Origin: Bedellia somnulentella
Taxonomy: Eukaryota; Arthropoda; Insecta; Lepidoptera; Bedelliidae
DNA: 64,000 nt
Direction of reading: 5' to 3'
NCBI GenBank assembly: GCA_963576735.1
Contig: OY755178.1
Span: 10,478,001 to 10,542,000, forward strand
Part shown: positions 44,431-55,799 of the stretch, in pieces
How the letters are laid out: the number at the start of each line of letters is the position of its first letter
Position numbering within the stretch: position 1 is the stretch's first letter
The notes under the pieces: model-generated
The model's database searches: none
The model's input: the letters and a program-made list of their open reading frames with translations, nothing else
Told to the model about the DNA's origin: nothing
Program-made: the position numbers and the translations under genes

Positions 44431-44488
44431 TTACCTTAAGCCTATTAATATATACATATGTATGTATATATTAATAGGCTTAAGGTAA
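44431..44488. repeat. 58-bp near-perfect palindrome
   Basis: Arms 44431-44458 (ttaccttaagcctattaata then tatacata) and 44461-44488 are exact complements around a 2-nt centre. It lies 17 bp after the long-TIR transposon. Confidence 0.9.
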
Positions 44489-44489
44489 A

Positions 44490-45955
44490 ATAAAAGTCAG
44501 GATCATGTGCGGCCACACTACGAAAACCGAAAACATTATAGGTTGCCTATGTACTAAACGTATGCATTGTAAATTATGCTAGGTAACGACGATATAAAGT
44601 CTAAGCGAAAACAGTTGAGCTTTTCGTTTTATAGTTATTAACGTTGCCGTTAGCCCTCTAAAAAGTTATTCCTAATTAAATTATCACAGTTTTCATGCCA
44701 GTAAACATTGGCCCTAAGAAACACAGGCGTATATTCAAAGTATAACAAAATCGTGCAAATCCGAAATGGTCCGAAAGAACATATTATTTATTTTATATTT
44801 GTAACTAAAGTATAATCACTTAGACGAGCAAAGAACTTTTAATACAAGTTTTGGTATGATAAATATACGCTTTATTATTTGTTAGCTTCTCCTACATGAT
44901 TTGAAATATAAATGTACATTCTTGGGTAATTTTCAGTTGGTTGATATCTTCCGCAAGGAATTCTTATAAAATAGAGACACCATATGAATGTTCCAGTTTG
45001 AAAACTTTAATTAAGCTTCATCGTCACGAATAATTGGTACCAAAATCACTGATAGCATATTCATCGTTAAGTTCGTATCGTACGAATAGTTCCGCAAACA
45101 AATAATGTTTGATATTAACCAGTCCGTTAAATTAATTATTATTCGGTATAAGAAATTTATTCATTAGTTTTCAAAATATGTAATAATGAAAATGAAAATT
45201 GACTAATTATAATTTTTTTTGTTCGTTTATTGTTTTTTTTATTTTTTTTGTTATTGGCGGTATCTGCCGAATATTTTTTCAGTAATTTCGCCACAAACAG
45301 TGTGATTTAGTCTCGCATGTGAATTTTAGTTGTAAGGATTTTTATCATTAAAGCGAAAAAAAATTATGTATAAAGAATGAAATTATTAAACAATTAGATC
45401 TTGAAGATATTTAATCAATGGTTAAGTAAAGACTAAGTTAAGAGTTATTTATATTTTGAGAAGAACATAAAATTAAAGAAAAAATAATAATGAGATCCCA
45501 TTATCGCGAATCCCAACTGATTATGTCATGCTTATTGTTATATTCCAAAAATTATCTTTCTTCTATTTTTTTTCTTTTTAGCTTTGGGTATATTTACAAG
45601 CAGCCTTTTTGGCTCAATTTAAATATAATTTATTTAATAACCTGACAATTCATACTTGGTAAACATTGGAAACATATTTTAAATCATTTACAATTAAATT
45701 TTGAAGAAATAATTGAGATCTAGTTACAAAATCGGGGATGATTCTAGATTAAGAGCATAGGGTACATAATAAATAAAGTGGTAGGTATTTGCAATATCAA
45801 TATTAAAAAAAAAAAAAAAAAAAAAGGCATACATACATACATACGTACAAGTTACGCTCATATATTATAAAATATTTAAAATACTCAGCGTGGTGTCAGT
45901 TTGACAACCCTTTTTCCAAAAATAAGCACTGCAAGTACGCAATCTGTGAAAATAT
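44490..45955. other. No gene recognised
   Basis: AT-rich. A poly(A) run near 45807-45827 leads into a (CATA)n scrap (gcatacatacatacatacgt, then acgctcat) that looks like a LINE/SINE tail. Confidence 0.4.
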
Positions 45956-46048
45956 TATTCACCCGAAAAGCGAAGCATTTAAGAAGCATTTCACAAAAAT
46001 ATTTTCTGTCATTTGAATAATATTCAAATTCAAATCAAGGATCAAACC

Positions 46049-46091
46049 GTTACCAAGCAAACGAAATAACTGGAAATAGTTGCCTAGCAAC
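46049..46091. promoter_or_regulatory. Two X-box-like (RFX) motifs
   Basis: GTTGCCTAGCAAC at 46079-46091 fits the RFX X-box consensus (GTNRCC, 1-nt spacer, RGYAAC) exactly. GTTACCAAGCAAA at 46049-46061 fits with one mismatch. They lie 30 bp apart and about 210 bp before the 982-codon frame. Confidence 0.5.
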
Positions 46092-46129
46092 GAATCATCT
46101 TTGCATAGATACGGAGGCACAAAATGAAT

Positions 46130-46181
46130 CCTGATTGGCCAAGTCGAGAGCGCTGGATCAAAATATTGTGACGCAACGTCA
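46130..46181. promoter_or_regulatory. CCAAT-like and CRE-like sites
   Basis: gattggcc holds an inverted CCAAT; TGACGCAACGTCA at 46169-46181 is a palindrome of two TGACG half-sites. With the X-boxes they suggest a promoter, possibly in the element's 5' UTR. Confidence 0.35.
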
Positions 46182-46298
46182 AGCGTCACATGTATTTGTA
46201 TACATTTTTATAAATAATTGTCATTTTTTACATATTTTATTAATTTGTAAATATTTATATGTTTTTCTTGAGCTTGTAAATATGTAATTCGTTTTCAT

Positions 46299-49247
46299 AT
46301 GACTAGCAATTCCCAGGTTGTGCCCAATCTTACAATAACTGCACCATTTCATGGCGATGGCTCAGCTTCAACAAAATGTCCACATTGTGACCAATCACGG
46401 TTTTTTAAGGGTACTAGAGGTTTAAATATCCACATTGGCAAATGCCATAAATCAATTATAAATAATTCCTCATCTCAACCATCTACTTCGAATATCATTA
46501 GCAATAGCAATAACTCATTATCATTAGGTATAACTGAATCTCATTTTTGGAAAAAGCTATCGTCCTGGAAATCATGTATCCCTCTGGTAAAAAGAATTCC
46601 TCGCGGTGCTAGGGCATGTGTTGCCAAATCTCTAGCGTCGACCATAAAAACCGTGGTAGATCACAATGACTTCAATAGTTGGCAGAAATTTTTTGGTTTT
46701 GCGTATTCGGTTTTAGCAGTTAAAAATGGAAATGAAAATGTAAAAAGTAGCTCCCTAACATATAAAATCAAAAAGAATTGTTCAAATCCAGTATGTGATC
46801 CCGTGATACAAAATTCCAAATTATGCTATAAAAATCACGGAAGATCTGTAATATGTAAAAAAGTTGAGACAAAATTAGGAGACGGAGACATAAAGGGAGC
46901 TGCACAAATCCTTTTTTCCAGCGATGCTATCGCCGGGGATGATGCAGACACACTGGAGTCCCTGCGAGCTAAACATCCACCGTCACCAGTGTCATCTTTG
47001 TGTCATATGCCTGATGCTCCCGACGAGTCAACTTGCTCACCAGAAGCCACTTCAGCTGAGGTACTGGACACGATACTCTCCTTTAGGAATGGATCTGCTG
47101 GTGGCCTTGACGGGTTAACTCCACAACATTTTAAGGATTTGTTGAGTTATTCCGTTGGGGAAGCTGGTAGGATACTCCTTGAGGAGTTGACGCGTCTTGT
47201 GAATCTCTGTTTGGCAGGAAAGGTGTGCGAGTCGATGACTGATCTTCTCTATGGTGCAAATCTTTGCGCCCTAAAGAAAAAGGATGGGGGTATCAGGCCA
47301 ATTGCTGTAGGAAACACTATCCGTCGTTTGGTCTCGAAAATATGTTGTAAACACATCAATAACATATCAAACTACTTTCAGCCTGTCCAACTTGGGTTCG
47401 GGACTAAAGGCGGATGTGAGGCTGTTGTTCACAGTGCCCGTGCTTTTCTGCAGCACTGCCCCAATGATGTTCTGCTGAAGGTGGATGTCCGGAACGCTTT
47501 CAATTCCATTGATAGGTCCGCTTTGCTGGCAGCAATTAAAGAAAAGACTCCAGATTTATACAAATATTTATGGCAATGTTATAGCAGACATTCAAAATTA
47601 ATTTACCGCGGAAAACTGATTTATTCATGCGTCGGTTGCCAGCAAGGCGATCCTCTTGGCCCGGCCATATTCAGTTTGGCTATACACCCACACATCAAGG
47701 ACTTAGCCTCCAAGTTCAATGTGTGGTACCTAGATGATGGCACCATTGGAGGTGAGGCTTCCGAAGTTTTAAATGATTTGACAAGTATTATAAAAAACTT
47801 TCGAAAAATTGGATTGGAACTAAATTTTGATAAATGTGAAGTATACTTTGGCCCAAATTTAAATGATGAAACCGTGGCAGATTTGAAAACAAAATTTAAC
47901 ACTTTAGCTCCAGGCATCAAAATTATTAATAAGGAATCGCTTCGTCTCTTAGGTGCCCCAGTTTTAGATGATTCTATTCCGAGCTTTATATCTGAAAAAA
48001 AAACAAAATTTCTTGAATCATCTACCCTTTTAGAACAATTAAACCCACATGTTGCATATACTCTTATAAAATATTGCCTTTTTGTACCAAAATTTACATA
48101 TATACTGAGATGTTCTGGATTATGGAGGCAAATCTCAGTACTTTCGGATATTGATAATTTGATCAAAGATTCATTCTCAAAAATTTTTAACATACCATTT
48201 AGCGATCGCTGCTGGATCCAGGCCACTCTCCCCATTCGTCATGGTGGCATCGGCATCCGCAGCCTTTCAAGTATAGCCTTGCCTGCCTTTTTGTCATCTG
48301 GTTTTGGAATCTGTGATCTCTTCTTGCGCATCACTAACAAAGTGGTGGGTGTGACAGAGATCGCAGGTCTGTCAGAGGCAAAAAGTGCGTGGTTGGATAT
48401 GGTCGGTCCAAACACAAATGTCCCTACCACTCTGTCCTCTCAGAGGCTTTGGGATGAGCCACTCTGCCGTCAAGTTCAAGTAAATCTCACCAATACAGCT
48501 CTTGACATGGTGGAGCGAGCTCGTCTCCTAGCTTGCTGTGAGCCAGAATCGGGACATTGGTTGAAAGCGTTGCCTTCTAGCAATCTAGGAACGTTGCTAG
48601 ACAGGGGCACTTTTTCTATTGCCATAGGTCTAAGGTTGGGCTCAAAATTAAATGAACAACATCACTGCCGCTGCGGTGCTTTAGTGGAACAGCTAGGACA
48701 CCATGGACTTTCATGTCGTCGCAGCGCTGGACGTCTGTCACGGCATGCTGCCCTCAATGACATCATCAGGCGGGCCCTTACCACCATCAACGTGCCAGCT
48801 ATCTTAGAACCTTCAGGTTTGCTACGTGATGATGGTAAGAGGCCTGACGGGATGTCATTGATACCATGGAGGAATGGGAAGACGCTTGTGTGGGACGCAA
48901 CTTGTGTTGATACGCTGGCGCCTTCCCATTTGTCAGGGTCTGCGGCTCGGGCTGGAGCTGCGGCTCATGAAGCCGAGGGTCTTAAGAAACGTAAGTATGG
49001 CTTCCTTGACGAAAGTCATATTTTTGTTCCTTTTGCTGTAGAGACCCTCGGCCCATGGGGTCCAGATGCGCGTAGATTATTCAAGGATATATCTACGCGC
49101 CTTGTTGAAACAAGTGGGGATCCTAGGGCTGGCACATACTTTGCCCAAAGAATAAGTATAGCCGTTCAAAGGGGCAATGCAGCCAGCCTTTTGGGAACCC
49201 TTCCCCCCAGCGGCAGTGATTTTGAAAATATTTTTTATATTGTTTAA
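46299..49247 (+). CDS. Intact non-LTR retrotransposon polyprotein with restriction-like endonuclease
   Basis: A single 982-codon frame. Order: a C2H2 zinc finger at residues 27-50 (CPHC..H..H) for DNA binding; a linker; the reverse transcriptase with LKKKDGGIRPIAVG (about 324), VDVRNAFNSID (about 394, catalytic Asp), CQQGDPLGPAIF, and WYLDDG (about 476, catalytic Asp pair); a thumb region; a CCHC-type knuckle CRC..H..C (about 788-805); and a PD-(D/E)XK nuclease, KRPDG..VWDATC (about 846-866). This is the one-frame layout of site-type non-LTR elements (R2/R4-like in plan), though its clade is not set here; the YLDD box differs from the FADD/YADD of the jockey elements. The nuclease nicks DNA and the RT primes on the nick. 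No stop or frameshift is seen, so it may be active. ATG at 46299 is the first in frame. AATAAA-rich sequence follows at about 49340. Confidence 0.9.
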   Translation: MTSNSQVVPNLTITAPFHGDGSASTKCPHCDQSRFFKGTRGLNIHIGKCHKSIINNSSSQPSTSNIISNSNNSLSLGITESHFWKKLSSWKSCIPLVKRIPRGARACVAKSLASTIKTVVDHNDFNSWQKFFGFAYSVLAVKNGNENVKSSSLTYKIKKNCSNPVCDPVIQNSKLCYKNHGRSVICKKVETKLGDGDIKGAAQILFSSDAIAGDDADTLESLRAKHPPSPVSSLCHMPDAPDESTCSPEATSAEVLDTILSFRNGSAGGLDGLTPQHFKDLLSYSVGEAGRILLEELTRLVNLCLAGKVCESMTDLLYGANLCALKKKDGGIRPIAVGNTIRRLVSKICCKHINNISNYFQPVQLGFGTKGGCEAVVHSARAFLQHCPNDVLLKVDVRNAFNSIDRSALLAAIKEKTPDLYKYLWQCYSRHSKLIYRGKLIYSCVGCQQGDPLGPAIFSLAIHPHIKDLASKFNVWYLDDGTIGGEASEVLNDLTSIIKNFRKIGLELNFDKCEVYFGPNLNDETVADLKTKFNTLAPGIKIINKESLRLLGAPVLDDSIPSFISEKKTKFLESSTLLEQLNPHVAYTLIKYCLFVPKFTYILRCSGLWRQISVLSDIDNLIKDSFSKIFNIPFSDRCWIQATLPIRHGGIGIRSLSSIALPAFLSSGFGICDLFLRITNKVVGVTEIAGLSEAKSAWLDMVGPNTNVPTTLSSQRLWDEPLCRQVQVNLTNTALDMVERARLLACCEPESGHWLKALPSSNLGTLLDRGTFSIAIGLRLGSKLNEQHHCRCGALVEQLGHHGLSCRRSAGRLSRHAALNDIIRRALTTINVPAILEPSGLLRDDGKRPDGMSLIPWRNGKTLVWDATCVDTLAPSHLSGSAARAGAAAHEAEGLKKRKYGFLDESHIFVPFAVETLGPWGPDARRLFKDISTRLVETSGDPRAGTYFAQRISIAVQRGNAASLLGTLPPSGSDFENIFYIV

Positions 49248-49375
49248 TTATTTTTTCTATCTTTTGTATATATATTTAAAACTCATAGTTTAAGATTGTA
49301 TTTAAATGTTAATTACTGTATATAATTTTGTGTGTTTACCAAATAAACAAATAAAATATTAGAATAAAAATGGCA
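49248..49375 (+). other. Probable 3' UTR of the intact element
   Basis: AT-rich tail with aataaacaaataaaatatta and aataaaaatgg. The exact 3' boundary and target duplication could not be fixed; ATTTAAAAT occurs on both sides (about 45871 and 49384) but is short. Confidence 0.4.
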
Positions 49376-49379
49376 ATAC

Positions 49380-50370
49380 TGGATTTAAAATCATTCAACT
49401 CAATGACCGAATGAGCTAGAAACTGGGCAAAAAAGACAAATTTGGATCACCATACCAGAGACATACACCTAAGATACATCTTAAAAAGATTGTGAATACC
49501 CATTAAAAAGTTCTATTAAGTTTGCATTGTGACGTTTAGTGACATGTGACAGAATTTTGACGGTTTTATGTCAAATTATGACAGTTGAAAAAAGTTTTTT
49601 TTCTTAAAACGAGTTCTTGTTTGGCCAAGAATTTGCGTAATGAGTTTGTAAGAAAAAGTTTGACTTTACTTTGAACAGACCGCAAAAATCTTATCTTATA
49701 ATCACGACTTATTATAAACAAACATAAGGCAAACTTAAAAAAGTCTAATATTTCAGAAAAAAAAGGTCTTGAAACAAAACACAAAAAACTCTTAAACGTG
49801 CCACATTTTATCTAACAAATATTTATTTTATCATTAATTAAACATAAATAATTCAATAAAAATAATAATTTCAAGATTTTCTCTATCAAAATAATAAAAA
49901 ATAAAAAAAAATGATACAAACCTATTTGCGTAAACTAACGAGATTAGTTCCATACAGTAGTAGGCAGAAACTATTAATTTTGTTGGATTTGTACGACCCT
50001 GGCTAACTTATCTAGCTTCTTCGAGTTTAATGAATCTTTTATACATGCTTTTTTATTCTTTACACTTCGGACGTCTGACAGGTTGTGTGAAAAATTTAAA
50101 TGTATTTATTTTGTTTATTTGACCAATTTGTCACTGGCACAATTATAACAATTCACTACTAACTTATCTGTAGAATATAAAACAGATCGAAAGAGAGGTG
50201 TCATTTTCAAAACGTAGGGTACCTATAGAGACTGAGGAAAAGAAAAAACAATTTTTTTACTAACATTGAAAACAGCCTTTAAATTCGCGCTTGTACATCA
50301 ATAAAAAATTTGGGATAATTTTGGTTCAATGAAAACTAGTATTTTTCCATATACTGATACTAAGGCAATA
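49380..50370. other. No recognisable feature
   Basis: AT-rich; several TGACA/TGTCA words cluster at 49540-49590 (gtgacatgtgacagaatttt), which may be a MITE end. Confidence 0.35.
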
Positions 50371-50374
50371 ATAT

Positions 50375-50525
50375 TTTTAAGACGGTTTGGGCATGATAAG
50401 GATGAATAGGTAAATTGGATGTGTAAAAACCCAATGTGGAAGGCACTGGAAAGTGGTGTTAGTAGAGGACGACTACGGAGGACACAATCGGACCAAATAG
50501 AGAGTTTTCTCAAAAAGGCAGGCGG
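50375..50525 (+). repeat. LINE-X coding fragment
   Basis: Encodes SVLVEDDYGGHNRTK-like sequence in broken frames; the order gacggtttgggcatgataag, gaaggcactggaaagtggtg, ggaccaaatagagagttttc matches LINE-X. Confidence 0.6.
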
Positions 50526-50554
50526 CTTTAAAATAAATGATAGTTACGGAGTAG

Positions 50555-50640
50555 GTACATACATACATAAATACATATACTCACGCCATTAGTTGCCATT
50601 GGGGTAGGCAGAGACTATCGATCGCCATGGAGAAGGTACC
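50555..50640 (-). repeat. LINE-X 3' end, opposite orientation
   Basis: acatacataaatacatatac, tcacgccattagttgccatt and ggggtaggcagagactatcg: hairpin and tail only. Confidence 0.65.
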
Positions 50641-50739
50641 CGCATAAATTTAACCATTTACGTACCCATACAATTTTAAATTTTTATAACGATGAAATCA
50701 AAACTCAGCTCTTTTTTTGAGACTTCACTTCATCGGTTT

Positions 50740-50895
50740 GAGTTTAAATTCTCGTTGGGCCTTGACCAGTGTCTTTTTTATTTATTGAGGACGTTAACCG
50801 TGAGGGAAAATATCGTGAGGAAACTATTATAGCTGAGTTATACTTAGTCCTGTCATGTGACAATGTATTTGTAGGTACATTGTTATAGGTTTTTA
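50740..50895 (+). repeat. S2 SINE, partial
   Basis: ggacgttaaccgtgagggaa, aatatcgtgaggaaactatt and tgtcatgtgacaatgtattt. Confidence 0.6.
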
Positions 50896-50909
50896 ATTTT
50901 GTTATACAT

Positions 50910-51105
50910 TTAATCACGGCCATAAATCCCTAAAAAGGGGTAGCCACAGCTTTAGAGCTAAAAACTCCTCAGCCACATTTGGAAGTTGATATGGGAGATG
51001 ATGGTAGAAATAAAGTATCGTTGGTGATGGGTCTTCAACCGCATCGCCTAAAAGTCACTTTAAAAAGCCCCATACCCTTAGTCGCCTCTTACGACACCCA
51101 TGTAA
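50910..51105 (-). repeat. S1 SINE
   Basis: tcacggccataaatccctaa, tgatgggtcttcaaccgcat and cccttagtcgcctcttacga; the extreme 5' head is missing. Confidence 0.72.
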
Positions 51106-51109
51106 AGAA

Positions 51110-53265
51110 TTAACCTAATGTGACGAGTATATATTTAAGCTGTCTATGGGTGATAAAAAATATTTCGGTCGAATCTTCTAGCAGAAAGTACTCATAAACT
51201 GTACATAAAACTTAAATGATATATCTTTAGTCTTGGAGTTGGTACAGAAGTAGGTACAGTTATTTCGGTAGATTTTTTACATCACTGAAATGACAATACT
51301 AATTTGACTTATTAAAGAATGAATAAATGACTGATTTGAAATGTCAAAATTGACAAAACCATGCTCCGACAGCCAAGATAGTAGAACCGATTACGTTGTA
51401 ACGACGAAAAATAGAGAAACAGTATTGTACTTATTTGACCTACAGACTGTATCAAAACGGTGACGTTTCTTAAAATTGTAGAATTGGCACCCAGAGGTCA
51501 AGTTAATGAGCTTTTCATGAACATGTTAAAAAGTATTTTTTTCTTTTTTACCTCTCTTTTATAATAATAATACTTAACTTAATAATTATAATACTTAATG
51601 GCCCTACATTGTCTACACCCTATATGTATGTTTATATTTATTAAAAATTCATAAACGTGAATACAAACAGTCGAGCTCGGGATCAAACCAACAAAATGCA
51701 TTTACTAATTAGATTGGCTAGTAAGGAAAGAAGACCTCATGAATGAAATTTCACAAAAGTGCTTTTCACTTTATTCCAACTTCGTAATTTCTGAGAAACT
51801 TAAGCGGTATTCCTGAGAGGCTTGTAACGTTTTCATTAGACTTCCGAGTTCATTTTGAAGCATTATATCGTAAGAAAATGAAGTTTGTTCATTATCTTGA
51901 ACATTTTGTGGTGTTATTTTTTTATTGAGTAGCAGACACACTGCATCATTGTAAATGTTGCTCGGACTGTTTTCAGTATTTGAAAAAAACCACTAATTCT
52001 TTCAGATTTTATACAAACGTCAATATTTTGGAACTAAACAGTCATTATCGTATCATTTAATACGCAATTATAAAAAGAACTAGTAGGATATAAAAACAAC
52101 TTAAATATAATAATATTGACAAAGAGAAATTAGTTTAGTTAATAGAAAAACAAAACCCATTATAACTTAATCAATAATAACAAAAAAAAAACATTCAAAT
52201 ACATTACATATTTTTTTATTTAAAAATATATGGAATAGTCAATCACCATTCATTCACTAATTAGTCATCAATTATAACATTCGCACAAAAAAATTAAAAA
52301 CTATATAATAACCGGAAAAGATGATTTCATTAATATATTTTATCACTTGGACATCTTTTTATATAATTTCCATTTTGTACAATATAAACACAAATTGTCC
52401 CAACCATTCATATTTCTAAGAACAAGTTTAATAGTTAAAGTAAATACATTCATGGTTGTTGAGATATGTTAACCTAGAGCACATAATAATATACTTGTTA
52501 ATTTGTTACTGAACAGTACCACTAATCCCTTCGTATATTAGTATTGTGACAAGTATGATTTAGTATTAATTAATTTGAGTACTATACAGGCTGCTTTTCG
52601 TGTCAGGAGGTTTTAATAGTGGTTTGAAATAAATTTTATAAATAAGTATAGTAAGTAAGCAAGAAAAGAGGAAACGCAATCATTAAAATTATATTATATA
52701 TATTTTTTTAGATATTTGAAAATGCATGTAAAGATTAAAACTCTTTCACATTATGTCATTTAACTAATTTTGTAAAGTATTGTACAATTGTTTAAAGAGC
52801 AATTGACGTTTTAAAATTATATTCGGGTATAAACAACACATAAACATTTTAGTAGGATAAATTTAGTTATTTAGTTAAGGGAAGAATTTGAAGGCGAAAC
52901 TTTTTTATGGATTACACTAATTGGATTTGATAACTAGTTGATTGGTTAAGCATTGATGTAATTTATATGTAATATAGTAAACATGAGTAAGTAAGTAATG
53001 TATCTTAAGTAAATAAATTTGTAATATAATATATAAATTATAAAATCTACACACAACACTGCGCTGTAAGTATGTAAAGAAGAAATTATTTGAGCAACCT
53101 GTATATGAGTTGTCGAAGTTACTCGGTTTAATCCGGTCGCGTTATCAGAGAGTGCCACGTGAGTTGTTCTACTGTAATGTTGAACACAAGTTATCTTATG
53201 ATCTTATTTATATTTTACTCCCTTTGTCCCCAATATATTAGAATAATATAAGAGGCACGTCTTAA
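51110..53265. other. 2.1 kb without recognisable gene
   Basis: Strongly AT-rich. gtagaattggcacccagagg at about 51479 resembles the MITE-like end noted near 42209; no partner end found. A more balanced stretch lies at 53095-53160. Confidence 0.35.
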
Positions 53266-53269
53266 CATT

Positions 53270-53445
53270 TAGATCAAATAGATAACGCTCTTCAGAAGGC
53301 GTTCAAAGTGTGAGGAATAAAGGCATGTATGAAAAGATTGACTAATGTAGTCGAAGTTTGATTGTTTTACCGGATCGTATAAAGTGGCGATCGATAGTTT
53401 ATGCCTACTTAATGGGAATTAATGGCGTGATTATATGCAAGAACG
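53270..53445 (+). repeat. LINE-X 3' fragment
   Basis: Broken frame AFKV..GIKACMKRLTNVVEV then DRIKWRSIVYAYLMGINGV; ends gaattaatggcgtgattata. Confidence 0.6.
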
Positions 53446-53449
53446 TTGA

Positions 53450-54680
53450 AGGAACTTCAGGTTATGAGCATCAATACTATTCAATGGACATTATATAAGA
53501 AATAACTTGTTAACCGTAGTACTCGTTGCACAAAATATCTCAGTTAATTCGCAAACACCAAAGATGCCAGCAGATGCCAACACGAGATTGCGGATGTAGT
53601 ACGTGCGTTGAGTTTTATATGATCTCGAGAAATTATGGTGAAATAAAGTAAAGAAATGTTTTATGACGAAAGAACAATGGTTCGGAACCAATGATTGCGG
53701 AATATGTTTGTTAGATATAACACCATTTACGTCATAGCTATAGATGGCAAAATATCGAGAGTCAATTTTAATAAAAGGAGTTTAAATTTTAAAACATATC
53801 ATAAAGTTTTAAAGTTCCTTCCCAAAGTTCGGTCTTTTACAATGACACTTTGCTGGTCTAATAGTAAGCTTCATGATACGAAGGTTATGAGTTAGGCCTT
53901 GCTAAAGGCAATCATTTTTATGATCAATATAGTTTTCTTTTATGTGTGATAATTAGTAATTGCATTGTCGATTTAGTATATCTTATCACAAGTATGCCTT
54001 GTAGACTTCATTGAGCTAGCTTGCTGTAAGTATTTTATTTATGGTTTTTTCAATAAACACATTTCAAGTAAATTCACGTGAGTGGGAGCAAATAAGGTAG
54101 CAAATTAAGCTCGCATCAATTCACATCACCAAGTTTAATATTTTCTATTTTGTAAATTTTTTACATTAAAATCTACACATATAACCAAAGGTTCAAGCAA
54201 AATCTTCAATAAACTTTACGTTCGAACAAACGAAATCATTTCTCATTCAACAAAACATAGTGTGAACTATTTTCATGTTTTATTTTACGTTGGTATTGTG
54301 TGGAACGGAGGTAACCGACTCCCGAGGGACTTCCGCGGAGTCCCCGGCTGTTATCGTATCGTATGCTTGTCCAAGCCACTGAAACTTGCTGTTATAAATT
54401 TCTATTCACAATTCAAATGGAAATAAGAACGCTTTGAATATGGTTACTTCACAATATGTTTTGCCTTTGTGAGAAAATAACATAGCAGTTTTGATTTTTT
54501 GTTATTGGCGGGAGTTTTGGTATTTGTTTTTCAACATGTTTTAAAGTTAAAGGTGGAAGGATTTTCCAGTAAGGGGCGTTTGTTAAAGTTTTTCAACCGC
54601 ATTGCCCACCAAAAAATTTAATTACTGTATATCCTTGGTGGCATTGTTCGACACTCACGGGGAGATTATGGCGAAGTTCA
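53450..54680. other. No recognisable feature
   Basis: AT-rich, with a GC-rich island at 54305-54350 (cgactcccgagggacttccg) of unknown nature and a decayed S1-like trace at about 54590-54640. Confidence 0.35.
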
Positions 54681-54699
54681 GTTACAGGCTGACACTAGA

Positions 54700-54992
54700 T
54701 TTATAATATTTGATGCTTCTATTCCCTATATATACTTTTGCCGAGGGGCTCGAGCCTATCCTAAATAGAATAATTTTGCGATGGTCTATAACGCTGGCCT
54801 GGTGCGGATTGGAAGACTTACAACTACTACCGTAATCCCGTAAACATGCCCTCAAAGAACGGATTTTCAATTTCAGGGTAATAAGGTAAGTAAAACTTGC
54901 ACAAACCTTTAAACTGGCTTTGACCCTCCGGTAATTGAACCTGAGACCTTCGGAGTGAAAGCCAACGCTAGACCGTGGCAACGAGGCAGTTC
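54700..54992 (-). repeat. tRNA-derived SINE of a third type
   Basis: In reverse it starts gaactgcctcgttgccacgg, tctagcgttggctttcactc with a B-box region caggttcaattaccggaggg. Its end, gccgaggggctcgagcctat, recurs at about 20167. Confidence 0.55.
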
Positions 54993-55377
54993 TTTATTTT
55001 CATATTATAACATATAAATGAATTTATACGTAATAAATTTCAAATGTGCTAAGAGTTTTGAGAAGAGAATTTAAAATTTCGACTTCATACCAAATTAATC
55101 TTAGTTGTGTGTGTCATATACAAAATTTACAGTTATTTCTTCAAATGACTTATGTCTCTCATCAAACATATTTTTAGGCACTATATAATAAAAAGGATAA
55201 AATAAATAAAGTACTCATTATTGTACTTGCACATTACAAGACAAATAATAATATTTCGTTTAACAAAGTAGAACATACTTAACAGCTATTAGACAGAAAC
55301 ATAAACTTTTTAAAGAAATTCACAAATCAAAAGTAAGATTTGTATGTTGAAATATTTTTATAACCACGCTGTCGCCT

Positions 55378-55745
55378 TTACATACATACATACATATACT
55401 CACGCCATTTGTTCCCATTGGGGTAGGGAGAGACTATTGATCGCCACTTCGCACGATCCTGACAAACCTCTCTAGCTTCGTTTACATCCATCAATCTTTT
55501 CATACATGCTCTTTTATTCTTCATACTTCGGACGCCAGCCTTTTTGAGCACACCCTCAATTTGGTCCAAGTGTGTTCTCCGTGGTCGTCCTCTACTAACA
55601 TTACCATCCACACTAGCGCTAGCCTTTTACCAATTTTCTATCATCCATCCTCTCTATGTGCCCAAACCATCTCAACATTCCTTTTTCTATCTTTCTTACA
55701 AATATCATCTTTCACACCACACTTTTCACGAATAATACTTCTGTC
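55378..55745 (-). pseudogene. LINE-X RT C-terminus, best-preserved copy
   Basis: The frame at 55611-55378 reads MDGNVSRGRPRRTHLDQIEG, VLKKAGVRSMKNKRACMKRL, MDVNEAREVCQDRAKWRSIV, SPYPNGNKWREYMYVCM, running into the (TATG)n tail. The earlier part (SIIREKCGVKDDICKKDRKR) lies in another frame up to 55745. This is the extreme C-terminus of a non-LTR RT; everything upstream is missing (5' truncation). Its 3' hairpin is the LINE-side reference for the shared SINE tails. Confidence 0.75.
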
Positions 55746-55799
55746 AGACTTTATGAATGTTAAATAGGACAACTCTGAAAGCATATCCAACAGAACAAA

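Noticed and set aside
47621..48235. 204-codon open frame on the minus strand
   Set aside because: It is antisense to the RT core of the 982-codon element and has no domain; it is a shadow of strong coding on the plus strand.
42209..51495. A single large MITE pair defined by gggcccaattctaca and tgtagaattggcaccc
   Set aside because: The two ends are 9 kb apart with unrelated DNA between, and neither has a local partner, so no element could be delimited.
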